NCBI GenBank assembly: GCA_903863885.1 | Contig: CAIPEB010000292.1 | Coordinates: 1-64,000, forward strand | Length of the DNA: 64,000 nt | DNA from: an uncultured Planctomycetaceae bacterium | GTDB taxonomy: Bacteria > Planctomycetota > Planctomycetia > Pirellulales > Pirellulaceae | Direction: 5' to 3' | Part shown: piece after piece, positions 1-7,198 of the stretch | Position numbering within the stretch: the first letter of the stretch is position 1 | Layout: each line of letters opens with the position of its first letter | The notes under the pieces: model-generated | Databases searched by the model: none | Told to the model about the DNA's origin: nothing | Seen by the model: the letters and a program-made list of their open reading frames with translations, nothing else | Made by a program: the position numbers and the translations under genes

Positions 1-342
1 CGAGCCAGTCGCTTGCCTCCGCGATACCAGATATTCTCACCCAAACCGCCGCTTCGTCGCCTCCGAGGACCACAACCGCCCGCCCACTTGCCCCCCTCCG
101 GGCCACTACTGTCCGTCTACAACGCAATCGGCTCCCCTTCATTGCAACTCCGTCCAACGATTCCCTCCCGCCGCTCCCCTCTATCGAATGGACAGCCGGC
201 CGGCCCGCTGTTGCCCGGCAGATCGCCAATTTCCAGCCGAATCGCTCCGCCCGCTGAATGTCCCCTTTCGCCAAACTCGCTCGGCGACAACGATGTTCTA
301 CCGAACACGCTACCGCTCCCTGATTCAACCGGCAGTCCGGCA
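1..342. other. No gene recognised upstream of the first CDS
   Basis: The reading frame of the following hydrolase stays open back to position 13. The extra stretch is rich in Pro, Ser and Arg, has no domain-like pattern, and comes before the usual start of the metallo-beta-lactamase fold. I treat it as non-coding or as the tail of an unseen upstream gene. I see no RNA gene or clear promoter in it. Confidence 0.5.
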
Positions 343-1143
343 ATGACGCACTTCACCACCGACTTTCAAGGCCAGATGATCCTGCTCGGCACGGGCACTT
401 CCGTCGGCGTGCCGACCATCGGCTGCGGCTGTGCCGTATGCCGGGGCGGTCATCCGCGGAACCAGCGGACCCGCTGCTCGGCGATTCTCGGCCTCCCCGA
501 AGGCAACGCCCTGATCGACACACCGCCCGACCTGCGCACGCAACTGCTCCGAGAGGGCGTCGGCATCGTCCACGCCGTCGTCTACACGCACGAACACGCC
601 GACCACTTGTTCGGCCTGGACGACGTCCGCGTGCTGCAGTTCTATCTGGGGCGCCCCGTGCCGCTGTACTGCGAGGCCACGGTCGAACAGCGAATTCGCC
701 AGTCGTTCAACTATGCCTTCGTCGACCAGGAACCGACGCACGCGGGTGCAGTGCCGCAACTGGAATTTCACCGGATCCAGACCGAACCCTTCGGACTGCT
801 CGGCGTCCGATTCACACCGATCCGGCTGAAGCATGGTCCGCGGTTCGAGGTTCTCGGCTTCCGCGTCGGCAACATCGCCTATTGCACCGACACCAATGCC
901 ATCCCTCCGGAAAGCCTGCCGCTGCTCGCAGACCTCGACGTCCTCGTGCTCGACGCACTGCGAGATCGTCCGCACGCCACGCATTTCAGTCTGGAAGAGG
1001 CCGTCGCCGTCTCGCGGCAGCTCGCGCCGCGCCGGACCGTGCTGACTCACGTTTCGCATGAACTCGACTACGAGTTCACCAACGCACGGCTCCCCGCCGG
1101 AATCGAACTGGCCTACGACGGAATGCGGATCCCCCTTTCGTAA
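343..1143 (+). CDS. MBL-fold metallo-hydrolase, PhnP-like phosphodiesterase family
   Basis: This is a metallo-beta-lactamase fold hydrolase of about 266 residues, the usual size for PhnP-like cyclic phosphodiesterases. The N-terminus has the typical LLGTGTSVGVPTIGCGC pattern followed by a Cys-rich loop (CGCAVCRG), as in PhnP-type enzymes. The metal-binding HxHxDH motif is THEHADH near residues 82-88. Further ligands are expected at the late Asp (YCTDTN) and the C-terminal His (LTHVSHE). Two starts are possible: ATG 343 and ATG 376, which sits directly before the first beta strand. I chose 343, and the longer upstream extension is rejected. No C-P lyase (phn) genes lie nearby, so the substrate (cyclic ribose phosphate or another phosphodiester) is not known. 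It converges on prc across a hairpin at 1211-1236. Confidence 0.88.
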   Translation: MTHFTTDFQGQMILLGTGTSVGVPTIGCGCAVCRGGHPRNQRTRCSAILGLPEGNALIDTPPDLRTQLLREGVGIVHAVVYTHEHADHLFGLDDVRVLQFYLGRPVPLYCEATVEQRIRQSFNYAFVDQEPTHAGAVPQLEFHRIQTEPFGLLGVRFTPIRLKHGPRFEVLGFRVGNIAYCTDTNAIPPESLPLLADLDVLVLDALRDRPHATHFSLEEAVAVSRQLAPRRTVLTHVSHELDYEFTNARLPAGIELAYDGMRIPLS

Positions 1144-1210
1144 TTGCAGACCGAAAGCCGGCGCAAGCCCGCGGAATGAAAATCCGGAGCGGGGCACCTT
1201 CGTGAAACGG

Positions 1211-1236
1211 CACTGGCGGCCGTTTGGCCGCCAGTG
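1211..1236. terminator. Perfect 11-bp hairpin between convergent genes
   Basis: CACTGGCGGCC, loop GTTT, then GGCCGCCAGTG form a perfect inverted repeat. It lies 68 bases after the hydrolase stop and 58 bases before the prc stop. There is no T-tract on either side, so it may be a bidirectional structural terminator or mRNA 3'-end stabiliser rather than a classic intrinsic terminator. Confidence 0.6.
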
Positions 1237-1293
1237 CATTCAGAATCATCTAATGTCGATCGCTGCTTCTGCAGGAACGCTGCCGAACCGTGA

Positions 1294-3363
1294 TCAGTTC
1301 GCGCGAGCCAAGTTAAGCCGCGACAGTTCGGACAGGTAATCCAGCGCGATTTCGACGACTTCGCGATTGTAGAAGTCGTCCTTGTAGACCTCGTTCTTCT
1401 TGCCGTTCTGGGCGTCAACCTGCTTCTCTTCCTCTTTTTCCGCATCCTTCTCCGCAGCGCGCCGCGCCACGAATTTTTCCTCGTTCAGCGGAACCTTCTT
1501 TTCTTCCTTGTAGCGGTTGTAGCGCTCGATGTCTTTCTGCAGCTTGACAAAGTCCTGCGATGCCTGCACGCGTTCCTCGGAGCGGGCCTTCAGGCGGGCC
1601 AGAGCATCGTTCGGGATCATGTTGTTGGTGGCGAATCGGGCCGCACGCACGCGATCGAACTCCACGGCGTAGTCGAGATCCGCCTCGCCGGTTCCGATCA
1701 GGTTGGAGAGCGAGGGAAGCACGATATCCGGCACCACGCCGCGTTTCTGAGTGCTCTCTCCGCTGGGGCGATAGAACTGCTGAGTGGTCAACTTCAAGGC
1801 ACCCAGGTTCGGCGGGTTGGGAATGCGGAACATCCGCTCGCCCACGTTCAACATCTCCTGCACCGTGCCTTTTCCATGAGTCGCGGCATCGCCGATAATC
1901 AGACCGCGATGGTAGTCCTGGATTGCGCCGGCGAAGATCTCGCTCGCGCTGGCGCTGAACTTGCTCGTCAGCACAACGAGCGGCCCTTTCCAGATCATGC
2001 CGCTGTCTTCGTCGTCGAGCGACCGCACGCTGCCGTCAGCGTCCTTCACCTGGACGATCGAGCCGTGGTCGATGAACAGCCCCGTCAGGGCAATGGCCTC
2101 CGGCAGACTTCCGCCGCCGTTGAACCGCAAATCGAGCACGACTTCATCGATTCCCTTGGACTGCAGGTCGGTCAGAATGCGGCTCACATCCTGAGTCACA
2201 CTCCGTCCTCCCGATTCGTGATCCATGTCCGAGTAAAAGCTCGGCAGGTCGATCCAGCCGATCCGATACGGGGAACCATCCGGTTTCTTGCCCCGCTCGA
2301 GAATCACGCTGCGAGCCGCGCTGTCCTCCAACGCCACCTTCGCACGCGTAATGCTGACGAGCTTCGTTTCGAGCGAACCCTTCGATCGCACGCCCAGACG
2401 CACGATCGTGCCGGCCTTGCCGCGAATCAGCTTGACCACGTCGTTCAGCCGCATTTCCGTGACGTCTTCCATCTCGCCGTTTTCGCCCTGGCCGACGCTG
2501 ACGATCCGGTCATCCGGCTTCAACGTTCCCTGCTTGTCCGCCGCACCGCCCGGAATGATCTTCGAGATGATCGTGTAACCTTCGTCGTCCGGCTGCAGCG
2601 CAGCTCCGATCCCCTCGAGATTCAGGCCCATCAGGATGCGGAAGTTCTCCAGCGAAGCGGGCGACATGTACGTGCTGTGCGGATCAAAGCTCGTCGTAAT
2701 CGCCGTCAGAAACTGCTCCAGCAATTCGTCTCCGTTGGTCTGCTCCCAGATCCGGGCGTTCATGCGATAGCGGCGCAGAATCTTGGCGCGGGCCGCCTTG
2801 TCGTCCTCTTTGTCGGCCTTGGCAACCAACAGGTTGTACTTGATCATCTTGCGCCAGCGGTCGCGAGCCTCCGCTTCGTCACGCGGATACTGCAGCACGT
2901 CCGGATCGGTGATCAAGTCCTCGTCCGCCGTGAAATCGAAATCCTGCTTCAGCAGGTCCTCGACCAGCGCAACCCGCTCGTTCACCCGCTGCATGAACCG
3001 CTTGTAGACTTCGTAAGCGAAATCGACGCGCCCTTTCTTGACGTCGTCGTCGATCATCGTCTCCTTCTTGCGGAACTCGTCCACGTCCGACTGATAGAAG
3101 TAGAGCTTCCGCGGATCGAACGTGTTCAGAAAGGCCTTCAGCGCCCGCTTCGAGATTTCGTCGTCCAGCGGGCGGCGAGACAGATGGTTTGTTTCAGTCA
3201 GTCGCTCGACCGCTTTGGTCACGCCGTAGTCGCTGCGCTGCGGGCCTGTAACCACCGCTCCCGTCGGTCGACACCATACCGTCGCTGCGAGGCCAGTGGC
3301 TGCCAGTACCAACAGCCCGTGCATCCCGGGCAGCCGAAACGACGGTGAAAAATATCCGCGCAT
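1294..3363 (-). CDS. prc: Tail-specific carboxy-terminal processing protease Prc (S41 family)
   Basis: This is a periplasmic serine protease that trims or degrades proteins from non-polar C-termini. Its 689 residues closely match E. coli Prc (682). An N-terminal hydrophobic stretch (about residues 13-30) acts as a signal peptide or anchor. Next come the Prc N-terminal helical domain (FDPRKLYFYQSDVDEF), a PDZ domain (about 235-320, GIGAALQPDDEGY, IPGGAADK), and the S41 core with FSASASEIFAG (catalytic Ser about 470) and HGKGTVQ (catalytic Lys about 498). The C-terminal third is the highly charged Prc-specific region (EEEKQVDAQNGKK). ATG 3363 follows an AAGGGA ribosome-binding site. It is monocistronic and convergent with the hydrolase. 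The Ser/Lys dyad is intact, so it should be active. Confidence 0.95.
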   Translation of the reverse strand: MRGYFSPSFRLPGMHGLLVLAATGLAATVWCRPTGAVVTGPQRSDYGVTKAVERLTETNHLSRRPLDDEISKRALKAFLNTFDPRKLYFYQSDVDEFRKKETMIDDDVKKGRVDFAYEVYKRFMQRVNERVALVEDLLKQDFDFTADEDLITDPDVLQYPRDEAEARDRWRKMIKYNLLVAKADKEDDKAARAKILRRYRMNARIWEQTNGDELLEQFLTAITTSFDPHSTYMSPASLENFRILMGLNLEGIGAALQPDDEGYTIISKIIPGGAADKQGTLKPDDRIVSVGQGENGEMEDVTEMRLNDVVKLIRGKAGTIVRLGVRSKGSLETKLVSITRAKVALEDSAARSVILERGKKPDGSPYRIGWIDLPSFYSDMDHESGGRSVTQDVSRILTDLQSKGIDEVVLDLRFNGGGSLPEAIALTGLFIDHGSIVQVKDADGSVRSLDDEDSGMIWKGPLVVLTSKFSASASEIFAGAIQDYHRGLIIGDAATHGKGTVQEMLNVGERMFRIPNPPNLGALKLTTQQFYRPSGESTQKRGVVPDIVLPSLSNLIGTGEADLDYAVEFDRVRAARFATNNMIPNDALARLKARSEERVQASQDFVKLQKDIERYNRYKEEKKVPLNEEKFVARRAAEKDAEKEEEKQVDAQNGKKNEVYKDDFYNREVVEIALDYLSELSRLNLARAN

Positions 3364-3596
3364 CGTGTTCCCTTAATCCTGTACGGCGAGTTCGAAAAAA
3401 CGTCCCAAATTAGCCAAGCGATCTGCGCGCTAATGTTAAGCGGAAAGTCAGCGGAGTGACAAGGTGAATATCGCAGGCAGACAGACTGTCGAATTGTATC
3501 CCCCATCGGCCCGACGACTAGAGCCGCAGATATTACAGCGCAAAGTACGCGTTGGGGGGGATGCCAGATGCCGGATGGGCGTTCTTTCCGTCCAGC

Positions 3597-3624
3597 GACT
3601 CCAGACTCTAGACTCCAGACTCCC
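3597..3624. repeat. Heptamer tandem repeat (GACTCCA x4)
   Basis: Four consecutive 7-base units (GACTCCA, GACTCTA, GACTCCA, GACTCCC) lie directly after the stop codon of the oxidoreductase on the minus strand. A shorter run with the same periodicity (GACTCCG, GACTGCA, GACTTTT) occurs at 12401-12421. Confidence 0.7.
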
Positions 3625-3625
3625 C

Positions 3626-4729
3626 TCAGTCTGCAAGCCGGACCAGCGGATTTGTGCGGTTCTTCAGCGGAATCGCGACGGGCCCCCCCACAACGTGCGA
3701 TTCGAAAACGGCCGAGATCATCTCAATTGTCATCCGAGCCTCGAAGATATTGCACTCCGGCAGCCGATCCTGCTCAATCGCGGCAATCAGGTCACGGCAG
3801 GCCAGCAGATTCCCCCCATCCAGACCACCGTCCTTCAAGGGTTCCGGTTTGCCGGGCCCCGCGGAACTGACCGGAACCCAGGATCGGCCTGATCGCCCGG
3901 GCGACCAACCGGCATCCGGCAGGTAATAGACTGCCGGCAGATGCCCGGTGAGGATCTCGATCACCCCCTCCGAGCCGAAGATCTGCAAACCGAACCGTCC
4001 GCCGTTCGCGTTGCGTTGGGAGGCGAAATAACCGGTCGCTGCGTGGTCCATGCCAAACATGGCAGCAATGCTGTCACCCGCCAGCGGACCGATCCCTTCG
4101 TTTCCCTCCACAACATGGGCTTTGCCGACCCGTTGGTGTTCCATCAACACGCTGGCAAAACACCAATGCGGCTCGCCGCCGAAGTAATGCATCAGATTCA
4201 TGACGTGGCTGCCGAGAACCCACAAGTCCTCGCCGCCTCCTCGGTGATCTTCCTTGCCGCGTCCGCGCAGCTCCATGAGGTCGCCGATTCGGCCTTCCGC
4301 GATCATCTGCCGTACGACGTTCAGCTTCGGACTGTACCGAGTCTGGTGCGCAATGGCGAACTTGATCTTGTGCTGCTCGCAGGCCGCGACCATCCGGTCG
4401 GCCTCTTCCAGCGAGCGGCACAAGGGTTTTTCCTGGTAAATATGGATGCCCCGGCTGGCCGCCTCGCAGGTCATTTCGCAGTGTCGATCGAGCCATCGCG
4501 GACCGATGGCCACGATATCGGGCTTCGTCTCGTCCATCATCTTTCTGTAGTCCGCGAAGCCTTGCGGCGAACCAAGACGTTTGACGGCATCGGCAAGCCC
4601 CTTTTCGTCGGCATCGGCGACACCGACGATTTCACATTCGGGCATGCTGAGCCACACCTGGTCGAGCCCGTGGCCGAAGTTGCCCCGTCCCGTATGGCCC
4701 ACGACACCGATCCGGTACTTCTTCGCCAC
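3626..4729 (-). CDS. Gfo/Idh/MocA family oxidoreductase
   Basis: This is an NAD(P)-dependent sugar or cyclitol dehydrogenase-like protein of 367 residues. The Rossmann fold starts at residue 4 (RIGVVGHTGRGNFGHG), though the glycine loop is looser than the canonical GxGxxG. The family motif EKPLCRSLEEAD is present, and its Lys is the catalytic or substrate-binding lysine. The C-terminal half has the usual open-sheet domain. I chose GTG 4729 because AGGAG lies 7 bases upstream; the ATG 34 codons earlier would add a non-homologous extension. Planctomycetes carry many paralogues of unknown substrate. It lies 135 bases downstream of a Ser/Thr kinase in the same direction, but without a clear functional link. 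The substrate cannot be predicted. Confidence 0.88.
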   Translation of the reverse strand: MAKKYRIGVVGHTGRGNFGHGLDQVWLSMPECEIVGVADADEKGLADAVKRLGSPQGFADYRKMMDETKPDIVAIGPRWLDRHCEMTCEAASRGIHIYQEKPLCRSLEEADRMVAACEQHKIKFAIAHQTRYSPKLNVVRQMIAEGRIGDLMELRGRGKEDHRGGGEDLWVLGSHVMNLMHYFGGEPHWCFASVLMEHQRVGKAHVVEGNEGIGPLAGDSIAAMFGMDHAATGYFASQRNANGGRFGLQIFGSEGVIEILTGHLPAVYYLPDAGWSPGRSGRSWVPVSSAGPGKPEPLKDGGLDGGNLLACRDLIAAIEQDRLPECNIFEARMTIEMISAVFESHVVGGPVAIPLKNRTNPLVRLAD

Positions 4730-4864
4730 GACGATGCTCCTGAACGCAAGATTGCCGCGGGAGGCTGTAAAACTCCCGACGTATTGTGGCGGTTCCCGCG
4801 GCGCACTGGCAAGGCGGCGCCGGATGTTCACGAACCGGCCCGAGGAGATGGGACCGCGGCGGCC

Positions 4865-6343
4865 TTATTGGCCGCTGGCCGGAGCCGAATCGGGCTTGGT
4901 GAGAAGCTTGAGCAGTATCGCGCGCAATTGCCGCACTTTCAGCGGCATGGAAATCAGTACGCGATGCGGCGCAACGGCAGCTTCCGAAGCGAAGTGCTGG
5001 TGTTCTTCGGCCAGGAACAGAATCGCGGGCACGTTCCGGGTGCGTTCCTGCTGCCCGAAACGGTTGAAGGCCTCCAGAGCGCTGCGTCCCATTTCGGTGG
5101 TGCAGAAGATCACGCACTCGCTGGGCAGATTAGTCTCTTCAAAGCGAGCCAGTGCGCGCGCCGCATCGCTGATGACGAGCACCCGGTAGCCTCGCCGCTT
5201 CAGCAGATCGCGCAGCACATCCTGCATCTCGGCGTTCGACTCGACCACCATCACGCTGCGAGATTCGCCTTCACGGTCCAGCAGTTTGCGCCCGCCCGGC
5301 CCGGCTTCGAGATCGTCGCCGTCGCCATGCTCCAGCTTGCGCTGCACGGCCTTGATTTCCGTGAGCAACTCGGTCGGCGTTGAGAAACGCCTTTCAACGT
5401 CCAACTCCATGGCTCGATTGACCAGCGCCACGACCGACGCGGGAAGATCCGAAGCATGCGTCGTGATCGGCTTGATTTCCCGAAACCTCGCGACACTCAA
5501 ACGCTGAGCGCGGTCTTTGGTCTCCAGCAGAGGCGCAACGCCGGTCAGCAACTGATAAAAAATACAGCCTGCAAAGAAGATATCGCTGCGTGCGTCGTCC
5601 TTCTTGACGCCCGTGATCCGCTCTAGTCCGGCGTAGTCGATACTGCGCGGATTGGGGGTTTTCGGGTCCCCTTTGGCGACCGCGGAGATCGCCGCCAAGC
5701 CGAAATCCACCAGCTTGGCCCGCCCCGTGCTCGTCACCAGCACGTTGGACAGCTTGAGATCGCGATGCGTCACTCCTTTGCTCAATGCGTACTCGAGCCC
5801 GGAAGCCACATCCGCAAACAGCCGCAGCGAATCCGCGACGTCGAAACGCCCCCGCACTTTGGCAAAATCCCGCAGATTCTGGCCCTCGACAAACTCCATC
5901 ACCATGTAGGGCCGGCCACGCTCTTCGGCCACTTCATAGATCGGCACGATGTTCACGTGCCGCAGAGGCATCACCAGTTTGGCTTCGAGCAGAAACCGTT
6001 CGCGCTCCAGCGGGTCCTTGGAATGCTGGTTCCGCAGCACTTTCACGGCGTGGACCTGGCCGGTCTGAACGTGCGAGGCGCGATACACGCGGGCAAACGT
6101 CCCCTTGCCCACGACGTACAGCAGCTTGTACTTGCCGTAGAAGTACCCGTACCGCTCACCCTTCAGCAGTCGATCCACCTGAAGACCGGTGAGCAACTCG
6201 CGCCGCAGAAGATGCGAGACCAGCTGCTCCGTTTCCAGGGAGCGGGTGCCCAGTTCACTCCACACAGCCTGCATGCGCGCCGGCTCGATCAGCCCCGTGT
6301 CCTGGACCCGGTTGGCGAACTCTTCCGCAGTCATTTCGGCCAT
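4865..6343 (-). CDS. Ser/Thr protein kinase with C-terminal degenerate receiver domain
   Basis: This is a cytoplasmic Hanks-type kinase of 492 residues. Residues 1-65 are the short helical domain that often precedes planctomycete kinases (LLRRELLTGLQVDRLLKGE). The kinase domain has the loop GKGTFARV (the third Gly of the usual GxGxxG is replaced), VAIK-type Lys in HAVKV (about 101), HRDLKLSN (about 193) and DFGLAA (about 213). The APE motif is replaced by YAGLE. From about 364 to the end there is a CheY-like fold (MVVESNAEMQDVLRDLLKRRGY), but the acidic pocket, phospho-Asp strand (CVIFCTTEMG) and switch Lys (SMPLKV) have all lost their key residues. It is therefore a pseudo-receiver. ATG 6343 has AGGGAGG upstream. 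A promoter candidate lies at 6433-6461. Confidence 0.9.
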   Translation of the reverse strand: MAEMTAEEFANRVQDTGLIEPARMQAVWSELGTRSLETEQLVSHLLRRELLTGLQVDRLLKGERYGYFYGKYKLLYVVGKGTFARVYRASHVQTGQVHAVKVLRNQHSKDPLERERFLLEAKLVMPLRHVNIVPIYEVAEERGRPYMVMEFVEGQNLRDFAKVRGRFDVADSLRLFADVASGLEYALSKGVTHRDLKLSNVLVTSTGRAKLVDFGLAAISAVAKGDPKTPNPRSIDYAGLERITGVKKDDARSDIFFAGCIFYQLLTGVAPLLETKDRAQRLSVARFREIKPITTHASDLPASVVALVNRAMELDVERRFSTPTELLTEIKAVQRKLEHGDGDDLEAGPGGRKLLDREGESRSVMVVESNAEMQDVLRDLLKRRGYRVLVISDAARALARFEETNLPSECVIFCTTEMGRSALEAFNRFGQQERTRNVPAILFLAEEHQHFASEAAVAPHRVLISMPLKVRQLRAILLKLLTKPDSAPASGQ

Positions 6344-6432
6344 GTGCGGGCAGCCTCCCTCTGCAGCCAATAACTCGGCCCCGCATTGCCGGACCAAGTC
6401 GCCGTTTGCCGTCTTGAGCTCAACTCACATCA

Positions 6433-6461
6433 ATCGTATTCAAGCAGTCCAGTAGCCGCAA
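6433..6461 (-). promoter_or_regulatory. Sigma-70-like promoter candidate for the kinase gene
   Basis: On the minus strand TTGCGG and TACGAT are separated by exactly 17 bases, giving a leader of about 80 bases before ATG 6343. It was found by eye only. Confidence 0.4.
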
Positions 6462-6594
6462 CGCGAAGAGCCCCGTGTTGCGTGCGTCAGAGGCACAATG
6501 CCTCCTGTCCCGGGCCGTCCCGTCAGAAGACGTCCGACCCGCCGGAAGTCGATGTCGCATCGGGCCGTTTGCGTGCGGCCCGATCGAAACGATC

Positions 6595-6891
6595 TCATTC
6601 GTCCTCGAGGTTCGTGCCTTCCAGCTCCCGGCGAAAGGTATCTCGCTCGCGGCGAGTCGCTTCCAGGTCGAATACCAGATACTTCATGTCGAGACGCAAC
6701 TGGCTCAGCGCGTCCTGTACCAGATTCAGAATCCGACGTCTCCGCCGGGTGCTTTCCACGACTCGCCCCAGCACGGGTTCGAGCCGGCAACGGTGCTCTG
6801 CGGGGAGGGAAGCGATCAGAGTGGCCAGTTCCTGCATATCTTTCGGGGCTTCGTCAGTCTTTGCGGTTGAGAAACGGGGGGCGGTCGCCAT
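6595..6891 (-). CDS. Small conserved hypothetical coiled-coil protein
   Basis: This is a 98-residue charged protein. After a short flexible N-terminus it is mostly helical, with an Arg-rich patch (ESTRRRRRILNL) and the segment SQLRLDMKYLVFDLEATRRERD, which reads as a coiled coil. ATG 6891 has a GGAG site 8 bases upstream. The codon pattern and strong heptad character support real coding. The function is unknown. It could be a DNA-binding or structural protein, since the basic patch would suit nucleic-acid contact, but no HTH is visible. Confidence 0.7.
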   Translation of the reverse strand: MATAPRFSTAKTDEAPKDMQELATLIASLPAEHRCRLEPVLGRVVESTRRRRRILNLVQDALSQLRLDMKYLVFDLEATRRERDTFRRELEGTNLEDE

Positions 6892-7198
6892 CGGTGCATC
6901 TCCAGGTAGATCGATTCTGAGTGATTGACTTTAAAGCAGCCCCTGTGCCAATTCGCCGCACGACACGAAAATCTACGCAAACTCCTTATCAGAAATAACT
7001 TACAGACAAACCGGTTCTTTCCCGGAAAAGGCCGCATGTTGAGAAATCGCAACGCAGTTGATCTGGATGCACGACGCAAAGCTTGTTACAAGCCCGATTT
7101 ACGATCCGAGAAACTGCGCGCGGACGGGATGTTGCCGATCGGCAACGTGCTCCGCGAATTGTCAACATGCTCCACGACCCTGTTGCGAGTCCGACACG
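6892..7198. other. Divergent intergenic region without a recognised gene
   Basis: These 307 bases separate the divergently read small coiled-coil gene and the large secreted protein. They are relatively AT-rich for this window (for example 7000-7100) and should hold promoters for both sides. I could not pick out a convincing -35/-10 pair. No RNA gene was seen. Confidence 0.5.

Noticed and set aside
13-342. N-terminal extension of the metallo-hydrolase from position 13
   Set aside because: It is Pro/Ser/Arg-rich and non-homologous; the family begins at the LLGTGTS strand, consistent with ATG 343 or 376.
1876-3348. 490-residue frame antisense to prc
   Set aside because: The S41 protease motifs on the minus strand are unambiguous. 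The plus-strand frame is a shadow.
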